DNA of 64,000 nucleotides from Armatimonadota bacterium (lineage in GTDB: Bacteria; Armatimonadota; UBA5829; DTJY01): assembly GCA_029907255.1 (NCBI GenBank), contig JARYMF010000003.1, positions 128,061 to 192,060 on the forward strand. Direction: 5' to 3'. The position numbers and the translations under genes were made by a program. The notes beneath the pieces are model-generated. The model worked only from the letters and a program-made list of their open reading frames with translations. It searched no databases and had not been told where the DNA came from. Of the stretch, positions 20,346 through 29,355 are shown one piece after another. Position 1 is the first letter of the stretch. Every line of letters begins with the position of its first letter.

Positions 20346-21548
20346 ATGGAAAACAATAAGTCAATACTAATTGTTGACGACGAGCCGAATATCAGACGTG
20401 TGCTCGATGCTGTTTTTACAAAAGAAAAATACCAAGTATTTACTGCCGAGAATGGCAAAAAAGCCCTCGACATAATTGCAACGGAGCCAGGGTTGTCTGT
20501 TATGCTTTGTGACCTCATAATGCCTGACCTTAATGGCATTGAGGTTCTCAAAGCGGCAAAAGAGCTAAATCCCAATTTATCGGTTGTTATGATAACAGCC
20601 CACGGCACAATCAAGAGTGCTGTTGATGCAATGAAGCTTGGGGCTTTTGACTATATAACAAAGCCCTTTGACATGGATGAGATAAAACTAATTGTAAAAA
20701 ACGCTTACGAACGTAGCCGTCTTCTGGGCGAAAACATTGAGCTAAAACAAGAGTTAAAAGCGCGCTATCGTTTCGACAATATTGTTGGAAGCAGCACGAA
20801 AATGCAGGAAGTTTATAAAATCGTAGAGCGTGTTGCAAATAGTAATGCAACTGTGTTAATCCGAGGTGAAAGTGGAACGGGTAAGGAGCTAATTGCTCGC
20901 GCAATACATTACAACAGCCCAAGAAGCTCAAAACCATTTATCGCGGTATCATGCGCTGCTCTACCTGAAACATTGCTAGAAAGCGAGCTTTTTGGGCATG
21001 AAAAAGGTGCATTCACAGGAGCAATAGGTCAAAAGGCTGGTCGTTTCGAACTTGCCCACCAAGGAACTTTATTCCTTGACGAAGTTCCGGAGATTTCCCC
21101 ATCTGTGCAAGTAAAGCTACTTCGGGTTTTGCAAGAAAGGGAATTCGAACGAGTTGGCGGCACAAAAACAATAAAAGTAGACGTTCGGGTAATTGCAGCG
21201 ACTAACCGCAATTTAGAAGAACTTGTTGAGCACGGGCAATTTCGCGCTGACCTTTACTACCGTCTCCAAGTTATTCAAATCTTCCTTCCACCTCTTAGAG
21301 AGCGGCGAGAGGACATACCTGAACTCGTTGAATTCTTTATTAATAAGTATAACAAAGCGAACAATAAAGAAGTTAAAGGCGTGAGTCCCCAAGTTATGGA
21401 TCTCTTCATGAAATATAATTGGCCAGGGAACGTTAGAGAATTAGAAAACGCAATTGAGCGAGGAGTCGTACTTACAGAACCAGGTGCCGATTTAATAACT
21501 CCAGACCTACTCCCCATGAGCATTCAGGTAGCAGCTGAAACGTCTTAA
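20346..21548 (+). CDS. NtrC-type sigma-54 response regulator without C-terminal HTH
   Basis: 400 residues. The receiver domain has the phosphorylatable D56 ([10 protein letters not shown]) and the AAA+ domain has Walker A GESGTGKE, the sigma-54 contact loop GAFTGA and Walker B LFLDEVPE. The R-finger region and [12 protein letters not shown] are present. The protein stops about 35 residues after that motif, where relatives continue with a Fis-type helix-turn-helix of 50 or more residues; a terminator follows 30 bases later. It should still remodel sigma-54 holoenzyme, but would have to act without a specific enhancer site or with a DNA-binding partner. An AGGAACGG site precedes the ATG. Confidence 0.88.
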   Translation: MENNKSILIVDDEPNIRRVLDAVFTKEKYQVFTAENGKKALDIIATEPGLSVMLCDLIMPDLNGIEVLKAAKELNPNLSVVMITAHGTIKSAVDAMKLGAFDYITKPFDMDEIKLIVKNAYERSRLLGENIELKQELKARYRFDNIVGSSTKMQEVYKIVERVANSNATVLIRGESGTGKELIARAIHYNSPRSSKPFIAVSCAALPETLLESELFGHEKGAFTGAIGQKAGRFELAHQGTLFLDEVPEISPSVQVKLLRVLQEREFERVGGTKTIKVDVRVIAATNRNLEELVEHGQFRADLYYRLQVIQIFLPPLRERREDIPELVEFFINKYNKANNKEVKGVSPQVMDLFMKYNWPGNVRELENAIERGVVLTEPGADLITPDLLPMSIQVAAETS

Positions 21549-21578
21549 CAGCAAGAATGCAATTTATTAGGATTCTGC

Positions 21579-21609
21579 AAAAGGGTCTTGTACGACAAGA
21601 CCCTTTTTG
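21579..21609 (+). terminator. Rho-independent terminator after the two-component genes
   Basis: A perfect stem (AAAGGGTCTTGT / ACAAGACCCTTT) with a three-base loop is followed by a T run. It ends the kinase-regulator transcript. Confidence 0.9.
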
Positions 21610-21796
21610 TTTACCAATTTTTTAAAAAATTTGGGCATCGAATACTTCTATGGCACACCAATGGCACAGTTTATGCAGTTAAATCAATTGGGAGTAGGGT
21701 ATAAGACAAACTTACGAAGCCAATCTTTGGCAATTGTGCGCGACAGCAAAAATGCCTGGCCAACTGTCGGAAGTTTAGCAATGGGGGCTCGGGAAA

Positions 21797-22852
21797 ATGA
21801 TTAGAAAACGCAACATACTGGTCGCGGACGACGAGGTCAATCTCTGCAAGATTCTCGAGGCAGAGCTGAAAAATGCAGGATATGCGGTCACCGTGGTTCA
21901 TGATGGGGTACAGGCTGTCGAAAAAGCTAGAGAAATAGATTTCGACATTATCGTCCTTGATTTGCGAATGCCAGAGATGGATGGCCTTAACGCACTGCGG
22001 GAAATTCGCAAACATGACAAGGAAACTCCCATCATAATAATGACAGCTTATGAAAATCACGACACCATGGCCAGTGCCCTATCAATGGGAGCCACCGCCT
22101 GCATTAATAAACCATTTGATTTGGACAGCATCACCGCCCTTGTGAAAGCCACGCTCGACGATGGAAATGGCCAGAAATCAGTAGATTGGTCAGGGTCCGT
22201 GCGCACAGTATTCTTCAATAAAAATCAGCCGGTGCTAGTTGAAGTCCACGATGGTGAGTATGTTGGGCAATATCACAGCAGGATAGAAGATAAAGATGAC
22301 CGGACATTGACCATACTTTGTCCGACAAGCGGAGGAAGCCATATTATTTTGAGCCCAGGCACGCCGGTTTCTATTGGACTCGCCGGCGAAGATGCGTTCT
22401 ATAGCTTTGAGACAACAGTTCTTGCCCAGCGTGAGAATTATCTTCCGCTTATAGTTCTAAGCAAGCCTTCGGTAATCTACCGCGTTCAGCGACGAAAGCA
22501 CGCGAGAATAGCTGCTAAAATTGCTGTAGAGATGGCGCTGGTTGAGAAAACTGGAGAAAACGAAGAAAATTCTACAATAGGCCCTGTTTTTACGGTTTAT
22601 ACCGAGAATATTGGAGCTGGTGGATTGAAGATAGTAACTCGCCAAAGACTTCCCGACGGAGCAACGGTAAGAATATGGGCTTCCAATGTGCCTGGCTTAG
22701 GCGAGCTTACGGGAACCGGCAGAATTACACGTGCGCAGAAAATATCTGTGAACAGCCATGAAGACTGGGAATATGGCATCCAGTTCACAAAAATAGCCGA
22801 TGAAGTGCGACATACACTTGCTCAAGTGGCTGAGTCAAAAGTAACCGTTTGA
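21797..22852 (+). CDS. Receiver domain fused to YcgR-like and PilZ domains
   Basis: 351 residues. Residues 1-125 are a CheY-like receiver with D55 in VLDLRMPEMDG. After a short linker, residues about 140-225 resemble the YcgR N-terminal domain, and residues 229-345 form a PilZ domain with the arginine motif RRKHAR (R232/R233, R237) and TENIGAGG standing for the (D/N)xSxxG motif, here with Gly in place of Ser. PilZ proteins with these motifs bind c-di-GMP. The protein would combine phosphorylation input with c-di-GMP input, probably acting on pilus or surface motility. It is the third signalling gene of this region and is flanked by terminators on both sides. Confidence 0.8.
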   Translation: MIRKRNILVADDEVNLCKILEAELKNAGYAVTVVHDGVQAVEKAREIDFDIIVLDLRMPEMDGLNALREIRKHDKETPIIIMTAYENHDTMASALSMGATACINKPFDLDSITALVKATLDDGNGQKSVDWSGSVRTVFFNKNQPVLVEVHDGEYVGQYHSRIEDKDDRTLTILCPTSGGSHIILSPGTPVSIGLAGEDAFYSFETTVLAQRENYLPLIVLSKPSVIYRVQRRKHARIAAKIAVEMALVEKTGENEENSTIGPVFTVYTENIGAGGLKIVTRQRLPDGATVRIWASNVPGLGELTGTGRITRAQKISVNSHEDWEYGIQFTKIADEVRHTLAQVAESKVTV

Positions 22853-22872
22853 CTTTAATAACAGCTAAGCTA

Positions 22873-22912
22873 AAAACAGCCTAGCGATCGTTAAGACGCT
22901 AGGCTGTTTTGT
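22873..22912 (+). terminator. Rho-independent terminator after the PilZ gene
   Basis: The arms AAAACAGCCTAGCG and CGCTAGGCTGTTTT pair perfectly around a ten-base loop and end in a short T run. Confidence 0.88.
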
Positions 22913-22978
22913 TATTCCCATCAAGGCAACAAAAATGTACTATATTTTCTATCGCCATATCGCTTAGAATTGACTTGT

Positions 22979-23007
22979 TTGACTACATTCTCAGCCAATG
23001 ATATACT
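22979..23007 (+). promoter_or_regulatory. Sigma-70 promoter of the zinc-ribbon gene
   Basis: TTGACT and TATACT are separated by 17 bases, with TG one base before the -10 box. The start codon at 23041 follows 34 bases later with an AAGGAGG ribosome site. Confidence 0.75.
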
Positions 23008-23040
23008 CGATTCGAAACCATAACCAAGGAGGATTCCAAG

Positions 23041-23931
23041 GTGAAATGTGCTAGGTGTGGAGCTGAAATACCAACTCAGGGCGGTACGAGGTTTTGTCCG
23101 TCTTGTGGAGCACCCGTCTCATTAAGACGCCCTGAAAGCACAGGCTCGGCTTCTATGCCAAAGAAAAAACTAACAATATGGGCAGTTGTTGCATCAATTT
23201 GCATAGCGGGCATTATACTCGGTGCTGTGGTTCTTGCGAAAAGAGGCGGTAAAGTAACACAAATCCCTGAAGCACCTCCTGTTAAACAGCCGCCAGTTAC
23301 ACAGCAAACAGGACTGCCTGAAGCAAAACAACCTGGTGTGTTGAAAACCGATGTAGAGAAACCACCTCTTAGCGCAAAAACCCCTGAAAAAAACGCTCCT
23401 CCGCCAGAAGTACTGGCGTACCTTGAACACCTAAAGAAGGTCGAGGAAGCTCGCGTTGGACTTAAGGAAAAAGAAGAAGCAGAACTTATCAACATGATGG
23501 TTCACATTCAACTAGATCCCCTGAAAGAAGTTCTAAGTTGGTCTGATACTGACACATCAAACAAAAATGAAGAAGACCCCCAGCAGAAAGCAATAAGAGA
23601 GATGAGCGAACTATCAAAAGAGTGGCAACAACTGGCAAGATTTTTTGTTTCAGTTCAGCCGCCTGAACCATGCCACAATCTTGCCACAAAGTATTCCGAA
23701 ATGTTGGCAGACGTAATCTCTTCGGTTGGTGATATTCAGGATTTCCTGCGCAAGGCTGATGTTGGAACCCTAGTGAAAATGCAAGGCAAAAGCAGCAGAA
23801 TAGACCAAAAATTGAGCGCAGCTGATGAAGAGCTAGGGAAAGTTTGTAGCCAGTATGGCATTGAAAAAAGCTTCTCAATTCAGCCAGATGCTGGAATGTC
23901 ACCTTTGTTCAATATAATTCCTCGTAAATAA
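23041..23931 (+). CDS. Zinc-ribbon single-pass membrane protein
   Basis: 296 residues starting with GTG. The first 27 residues form a zinc ribbon with two CxxC pairs (CARC and CPSC). A transmembrane helix spans about residues 45-66 (AVVASICIAGIILGAVVLA), followed by a proline-rich linker and, from about residue 120, a helical, charged domain that is probably extracytoplasmic. The topology suggests ribbon inside, helices outside. The family is not recognised beyond the zinc-ribbon module and the function is unknown. It has its own promoter and strong ribosome site, and lies 38 bases before rfbD. Confidence 0.75.
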   Translation: MKCARCGAEIPTQGGTRFCPSCGAPVSLRRPESTGSASMPKKKLTIWAVVASICIAGIILGAVVLAKRGGKVTQIPEAPPVKQPPVTQQTGLPEAKQPGVLKTDVEKPPLSAKTPEKNAPPPEVLAYLEHLKKVEEARVGLKEKEEAELINMMVHIQLDPLKEVLSWSDTDTSNKNEEDPQQKAIREMSELSKEWQQLARFFVSVQPPEPCHNLATKYSEMLADVISSVGDIQDFLRKADVGTLVKMQGKSSRIDQKLSAADEELGKVCSQYGIEKSFSIQPDAGMSPLFNIIPRK

Positions 23932-23969
23932 AAACACGTGGTTATTTTCGAAAGGCGTGGGACAGAATT

Positions 23970-24833
23970 ATGCGAATATTGATTACCGGAGCTGCCGGTA
24001 TGCTTGGCAATGATCTTCAAAAGGTCCTCGGAGGCGAAAACGAACTAATTCTGACCGATATAGTTGGCGATTTCATTCCGCTAGACATAACGGATACCCA
24101 AAATGTTAGAGATTTGCTCTTTAAGGTGCATCCTGACCTTGTAATTCATTCTGCAGCTTATACCGATGTTGATGGGTGCGAGCGAGAGCCAGAAAAAGCA
24201 TATCGCATAAACTCATTTGGCACATGGAATGTTGCTACAGGATGCGAGGCTATCAAAATACCGATTATTTATATAAGTACTGATTTTGTCTTTGATGGTG
24301 AAAAGGGCGAGCCTTATTATGAGTTTGACACGCCAAATCCTTTAAGTCATTATGGCAAATCGAAATATGCAGGTGAATTGTATGTAAGCTCACTCTGCTC
24401 AAAGTATTACATTATTAGGACTGCCTGGCTATATGGCGAAAAAGGAAAAAATTTCCCACGCACTATGCTTACCCTGGCGAAAACTAGAAAAGAACTGACG
24501 GTTGTAGATGACCAGATTGGCTCGCCTACATTTACATATGATTTAGCACTTAAAATTAGGGACCTTATTCAATCTCCACTTTATGGCATTTATCATGTTA
24601 CAAATAAGGGTTTGTGTTCATGGTTCGAATTTGCAAAAACAACGCTAGCACTTGCGGGTATTACTGATGTAGAAGTTAAACCGATTAAGTCTTCCGAATG
24701 GCCAAGTCCGACAAAACGTCCGAAATATTCTGTTCTGAAGCACTGGGCGCTTGAGATGCAAGGAATGGACGACCTTCGTCATTGGGAAGAAGCCCTCAAA
24801 GATTTCATAAAGCGGATTTCAAATGGATTATAG
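23970..24833 (+). CDS. rfbD: dTDP-4-dehydrorhamnose reductase
   Basis: 287 residues. The NAD(P)-binding motif ITGAAGMLG is at the N-terminus and the catalytic Tyr-x3-Lys lies in SHYGKSKYAGE. ISTDFVFDG and VVDDQIGSPTFT are typical of RmlD/RfbD. It makes dTDP-L-rhamnose, the donor that the epimerase at 1010 and rhamnosyltransferase-like enzymes would use. The other rml genes are not in this window. Its 3' end overlaps the ileS start by 11 bases, so the two are co-transcribed although functionally unrelated. Confidence 0.88.
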   Translation: MRILITGAAGMLGNDLQKVLGGENELILTDIVGDFIPLDITDTQNVRDLLFKVHPDLVIHSAAYTDVDGCEREPEKAYRINSFGTWNVATGCEAIKIPIIYISTDFVFDGEKGEPYYEFDTPNPLSHYGKSKYAGELYVSSLCSKYYIIRTAWLYGEKGKNFPRTMLTLAKTRKELTVVDDQIGSPTFTYDLALKIRDLIQSPLYGIYHVTNKGLCSWFEFAKTTLALAGITDVEVKPIKSSEWPSPTKRPKYSVLKHWALEMQGMDDLRHWEEALKDFIKRISNGL

Positions 24834-27582
24834 TGAAACACTGAACTTGCCAAAGACCGATTTTCCGATGCGGGCTAATCTTCCAAAGCTCGAACCAGAA
24901 ATTCGCCAGTTTTGGGAGATGTGCAATATCTACAAGAAATCGTTGGAAAAGCCCGCACCTAAGGGGGATTTCATACTCCATGATGGGCCTCCTTATTCAA
25001 ACGGCCACATTCACATGGGCCATGCGCTCAATAAGATTCTAAAAGATATCGTTATCAAGTACAAAACAATGGCAGGCTACCGATGCCCGTTTGTTCCAGG
25101 TTGGGATAACCATGGAATGCCGATTGAAGCTGAAGTATTCAAAGAGTTTAAAAAACAAGGGAGAAAACCAGAACGCCTTGAAATTAGGCAAAGATGCCGA
25201 GAGTATGCGTCAGAGTGGGTTAATATTCAGCGTGAGGAGTTTATACAACTTGGGGTCCGCGCTGATTGGAAAAACCCATACCTTACAATGTCTACCGAAT
25301 ATGAAGCCACAATCGTGAAAGTTTTTGCTGAATTGGCGTTGGGTGGGTACATATATCGAGATTTAAAACCAATTTATTGGTGTACCAATTGCGAAACTGC
25401 TCTTGCGGAAGCAGAAATTGAATATCGAATGCATGTTTCGCCCTCAATTTATGTGCGTTTTCCACTTAAATCTGACCTTAACGGTATATTTTCTAATCTT
25501 CCAGCAGACCATTGTTTTGCTTTGATTTGGACAACAACCCCTTGGACAATCCCTGCAAACGTTGCTTTAGCGGTGCATCCAAATTACAGCTACGTGATAG
25601 TGCGCGTAGGCGAAGACTACTACTTACTTTGCGAGAATCTCCTTGAGAGAGTTTCCGCAGCAATTGGATTCCAAGATTATCAAATAATTAGCTTTGCAAA
25701 AGGAACAGAACTAGAGGGCACTGTCTTTGCACACCCAATCTTCGGCAGAGACTCTATTGTTGTACTTGCCGATTATGTCACGTTAACGGAGGGAACAGGG
25801 ATAGTTCACATTGCACCAGGACATGGGCGTGAAGATTTTGACACCGGACGAGAATACGGCCTTCCAGTGTTAAATCCAGTTGATGATGCTGGCCGCTTTA
25901 CGGAAGAAGCTGGCATATTCGCTGGCTTAACCATCGAGGAGGGAAATCGGAAAATTATAGAAGAACTTGAGCAAAGAGGACACCTTTTAGCTCACTCGGA
26001 GGTTGAACATAGTTACCCCCATTGCTGGCGCTGTCGCAAGCCAGTAATATTCCGCACTACAGTGCAGTGGTTTCTTAACCTAGAACACAATAACCTTCGC
26101 AATAAGATTATTGACTCCATAGAAACAATAAAGTGGTTCCCTGCAGAGAGTATTAACCGCATCACAGCAATGATTGAAAATTCGCCTGATTGGTGTATTT
26201 CTAGGCAACGCGCATGGGGTGTAGGAATTCCTGTCTTTTACTGTGCGTCTTGTGGGAAAGAAATAATGACCCAGGAATCTTTGGAGGCCGTTTATGAGTT
26301 AGTAAAAACCAATGGGTCAGACGCTTGGTTTACAAAAGAGCCGTCCGAAATTCTCCCAAATGGTTTTCATTGCCCGACCTGCGGTGGGACGTCATTCTAT
26401 AAGGAAACCGACATCTTAGATGTTTGGTTTGACTCAGGATCGTCATGCCGTGCAGTTCTCGAAACTCGCCCTGAACTTCACTATCCGGCAGATATGTATC
26501 TTGAGGGTTCCGACCAACATCGGGGGTGGTTTAACAAATCGCTTGTAATAGGCATTTCGACAAAAGGCATATCGCCGTTCCGTGAATGTGTAACAAATGG
26601 ATGGATGCTTGATGAACATGGCCGTACAATGCACAAGTCGCTGGGCAATGTGATTGCACCTGAGGAAATCACAAGCCAAAACGGTGCAGATGTGCTCCGC
26701 CTTTGGGTCTCTTCAACGAATTATTTCGAGGACGTAAGACTCGGAAAAGAAATTCTCAAGCGTGTAAGTGATGAATATCGCAGAATTCGAAATACTTTTC
26801 GCTTTCTTCTTGCCAATCTATACGATTTTAACCCTGCATCTGACAAAGTAGCTGATTCAGAATTATTAGAGATTGACAGGTGGGCACTTCATCGGCTTCA
26901 ATGTCTTATTCGTGAAGTAACGGCAGCTTATGAATCTTATGAATTCCATCGCGTATATCATTCAGTACGCAATTTTGCTGCAGTTGATTTAAGCTCATTT
27001 TATCTTGATGTGTTGAAGGACAGGCTTTATACGTCATCACCGAAATCCGTTGAGAGGAGGTCGGCACAAACAGTATTTTATATTATACTATCCTCAATGG
27101 TACGCATGATGGCTCCAATTTTGAGCCATACAGCTGAGGAAGTTTGGAAATTTATGCCAGGAAAGAAGGAAATTAGCGTACATTTGGAAGAATTCCCAAT
27201 GGTTAACGAGCGGTATGTGAGCGAGGACCTTGCTAGACGTTGGGAGAAACTTCTTGACATACGCGACCAGGTCTTCAAAGCTATCGAGGAAGCGCGGACG
27301 GCTGGCGTGATAGTAAAGCCTCTTGAGGCTGCTGTAACCATAGCCGCACCTCCTGAACTTTATGACTTTCTAGTTGGCTATGTGGACCAGCTTCCTTCGA
27401 TTTTTATCGTTTCACAAGTGAAGGTCGAACAATCTAAAAATAAGAAGTTGGAAATCCAAGTAAGTCCAGCGCCAGGTAAAAAGTGTGAGCGATGTTGGTT
27501 AGTAGTCCCAGGAGTAGGGGAGCATCCTATCCATCCAACGCTTTGCGCTCGTTGTGCTGAGGTTGTCACAAGGGTATACTAA
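24823..27582 (+). CDS. ileS: Isoleucine--tRNA ligase
   Basis: 919 residues, full bacterial length. The class I signature is HIHMGH at 62-67, the CP1 editing domain contains WTTTPWTIPAN, and WCISRQRAWGVGIP is the characteristic IleRS tryptophan region. The KMSKS loop reads MHKS (603-606) rather than KMSKS. The C-terminus carries the zinc site CERC...CARC typical of IleRS. It charges tRNA-Ile in the cytoplasm. The start overlaps rfbD. Confidence 0.96.
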   Translation: MDYSETLNLPKTDFPMRANLPKLEPEIRQFWEMCNIYKKSLEKPAPKGDFILHDGPPYSNGHIHMGHALNKILKDIVIKYKTMAGYRCPFVPGWDNHGMPIEAEVFKEFKKQGRKPERLEIRQRCREYASEWVNIQREEFIQLGVRADWKNPYLTMSTEYEATIVKVFAELALGGYIYRDLKPIYWCTNCETALAEAEIEYRMHVSPSIYVRFPLKSDLNGIFSNLPADHCFALIWTTTPWTIPANVALAVHPNYSYVIVRVGEDYYLLCENLLERVSAAIGFQDYQIISFAKGTELEGTVFAHPIFGRDSIVVLADYVTLTEGTGIVHIAPGHGREDFDTGREYGLPVLNPVDDAGRFTEEAGIFAGLTIEEGNRKIIEELEQRGHLLAHSEVEHSYPHCWRCRKPVIFRTTVQWFLNLEHNNLRNKIIDSIETIKWFPAESINRITAMIENSPDWCISRQRAWGVGIPVFYCASCGKEIMTQESLEAVYELVKTNGSDAWFTKEPSEILPNGFHCPTCGGTSFYKETDILDVWFDSGSSCRAVLETRPELHYPADMYLEGSDQHRGWFNKSLVIGISTKGISPFRECVTNGWMLDEHGRTMHKSLGNVIAPEEITSQNGADVLRLWVSSTNYFEDVRLGKEILKRVSDEYRRIRNTFRFLLANLYDFNPASDKVADSELLEIDRWALHRLQCLIREVTAAYESYEFHRVYHSVRNFAAVDLSSFYLDVLKDRLYTSSPKSVERRSAQTVFYIILSSMVRMMAPILSHTAEEVWKFMPGKKEISVHLEEFPMVNERYVSEDLARRWEKLLDIRDQVFKAIEEARTAGVIVKPLEAAVTIAAPPELYDFLVGYVDQLPSIFIVSQVKVEQSKNKKLEIQVSPAPGKKCERCWLVVPGVGEHPIHPTLCARCAEVVTRVY

Positions 27583-27668
27583 ATTGCATTGATCTAGCGG
27601 AGGAAGGATTTTTCGAAACCGTGGTGTTTTTTGTGGTCCATTCTCCGTATTTATGAAGGGGGAAATAA

Positions 27669-28043
27669 ATGCAAAAATCTATTGATAATGAAAAATACAG
27701 AAAAAGACTTATCGAAGAGCGTGAGCGGATTCGCAAGGAAATAGAAGAAATTGAACGTGATATAGGCTATTATGACACTGAAATTGGGCATTCGGAGCTC
27801 GCAGATTATGACAATCACCCTGCAGATGCAGGTTCTGATACATTTGAAAAGGAAAAAGATATTGCTCTTTTAGATAATTACAGGGATATACTCGGGAAAA
27901 TTGATGAGGCATTGGGCAAGCTTGATCGCGGCACTTATGGAATATGTGACCGGTGTGGTAGAAGGATTGCTGAAGGTCGCCTGGAGATAATCCCATATGC
28001 TATCTACTGCGTAGAGTGCCAAGATATTATAGAGGGTCAGTGA
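27669..28043 (+). CDS. TraR/DksA-type zinc finger protein
   Basis: 124 residues. An N-terminal coiled-coil (KRLIEERERIRKEIEEIE) precedes the C4 zinc finger CDRC...CVEC near the C-terminus, with GTYGICDRCGRRI typical of the YteA/DksA family. DksA-like proteins enter the RNA polymerase secondary channel; whether this member does so is not shown. An AAGGGGGA site precedes the ATG. The stop overlaps the likely lspA GTG start. Confidence 0.9.
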   Translation: MQKSIDNEKYRKRLIEERERIRKEIEEIERDIGYYDTEIGHSELADYDNHPADAGSDTFEKEKDIALLDNYRDILGKIDEALGKLDRGTYGICDRCGRRIAEGRLEIIPYAIYCVECQDIIEGQ

Positions 28044-28504
28044 CAAGAAGATTATTTTATGCAATAGCGCTTACAGTGGCGTTTATAGACCAATCTACAA
28101 AGATGCTTGTTTCCAGCCGTCTTCGGCTTGGTAATTCAATTCCAATAATAGACGGCATTGTGCTTATTGAGCCAACTCGCAACCCAGGTGGCGCATTTGG
28201 CATTTTTCAAGCATATGGAGGAATTATAACTTTTCTAACCGCCATAGCAATTATTGCCATCCTCGTTGCTAGCCGTCGAGACATTGCATTACCACGAATT
28301 GCATGGATTGCGCTGGCTTTGCAACTTGGCGGGGCAGTTGGAAACTTAATAGATAGAATACGCTTAGGTTATGTTTTAGATTTCATCAACTTTCAAGTAT
28401 GGCCTGTATTTAATTTCGCAGATGCCGCAATTGTAATTGGCGTTGTCTTGCTTTTGTGCTACGTAATTTTCGGCGAGAAATTTTACGCACGCAGTGCGTC
28501 TTAA
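28040..28504 (+). CDS. lspA: Lipoprotein signal peptidase (signal peptidase II)
   Basis: About 154 residues from the GTG at 28040, which overlaps the previous stop (GTGA) and has AGAGGG upstream; a GTG at 28016 is an alternative. Four hydrophobic helices are visible. The conserved motif NPGGAFG and the aspartates in NLIDR (D105) and NFADA (D128) form the aspartyl protease site. It removes signal peptides from prolipoproteins after Lgt action, and lgt is the next gene. Confidence 0.93.
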   Translation: MTRRLFYAIALTVAFIDQSTKMLVSSRLRLGNSIPIIDGIVLIEPTRNPGGAFGIFQAYGGIITFLTAIAIIAILVASRRDIALPRIAWIALALQLGGAVGNLIDRIRLGYVLDFINFQVWPVFNFADAAIVIGVVLLLCYVIFGEKFYARSAS

Positions 28505-28524
28505 CAGCCAACGGAGAATTACCA

Positions 28525-29349
28525 TTGCGTTCAGTCCTTTTTCAAATCGGCCCAATACCCATACGCTCCTATGGCCTTATGCTCTGGCTGGCTCTTGTAG
28601 TTGGCCTTTTTTGGACTATTAGAGCGTCCAAAAAAACCAGCATTAAGTCTGAGCATGTTGTTGACATTGCTCTCTATGGGTTAATTGTAGGCATAATTTC
28701 CGCACATCTTTCATCTATTTTACTGGATGTTCGATATTATTTAAGCAATCCATCGGAGATAACTAGTCTATGGAGCGGGATATTTTCACCTTCCGGTGGT
28801 TTACGCGGATTGTCGTTCCATGGAGGCCTTGTTGGTGGGATTATTTCGACCTTCATTTACACTAGGCGGAAAAAGCTCAATTTTCTCGCGGTAGCTGATT
28901 TGTTTTCGCCGGCTCTTGCGCTCGGCTATGCCATTACAAGAATTGGATGTCTTCTAAATGGTTGTTGCTATGGTATACCAACAAAGCTCCCCTGGGGTCT
29001 GCAATTTCACGTAGGACCAGCGTCCGACGGCTTAACTCCGCCGAGCCACCCAACACAAATTTATGCAGCAATAATGAATCTTGTTATTTTTGCATTTCTC
29101 ATAGCAATCGAGAAAAATCGGAAATTTAATGGCCAAGTATTTTCAAGTTATCTGGCTATGTATTCAGGCTACCGCTTTTTAATTGAATTCCTGAGGCGCG
29201 GTGTCACTGCTCAAGTTTGGCTTGCTGGTTTAACCCAGGCTCAATGGGTAAGCCTTATTATTCTTGTTATAACTATTCCTATTCTAGCATTAAAAGTAAA
29301 GCAGCCAAAACCCAAAAATCAAAAAGCGAAAATCCGAAATGGAGGTTAA
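28525..29349 (+). CDS. lgt: Prolipoprotein diacylglyceryl transferase
   Basis: 274 residues from a TTG with CGGAG 7 bases upstream. Multi-pass membrane protein with GLSFHGGLVGG, the RIGCLLNGCCYG signature and HPTQIYAA. It transfers diacylglycerol to the lipobox cysteine, the first step of lipoprotein maturation, and pairs with lspA. The open frame extends further upstream into lspA, but that region does not match the family. Confidence 0.93.
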   Translation: MRSVLFQIGPIPIRSYGLMLWLALVVGLFWTIRASKKTSIKSEHVVDIALYGLIVGIISAHLSSILLDVRYYLSNPSEITSLWSGIFSPSGGLRGLSFHGGLVGGIISTFIYTRRKKLNFLAVADLFSPALALGYAITRIGCLLNGCCYGIPTKLPWGLQFHVGPASDGLTPPSHPTQIYAAIMNLVIFAFLIAIEKNRKFNGQVFSSYLAMYSGYRFLIEFLRRGVTAQVWLAGLTQAQWVSLIILVITIPILALKVKQPKPKNQKAKIRNGG

Positions 29350-29355
29350 TCTCCG

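Noticed and set aside
21607-21804. 65-residue + strand open frame before the PilZ gene
   Set aside because: It begins inside the T run of the upstream terminator, has no ribosome site and resembles no family.
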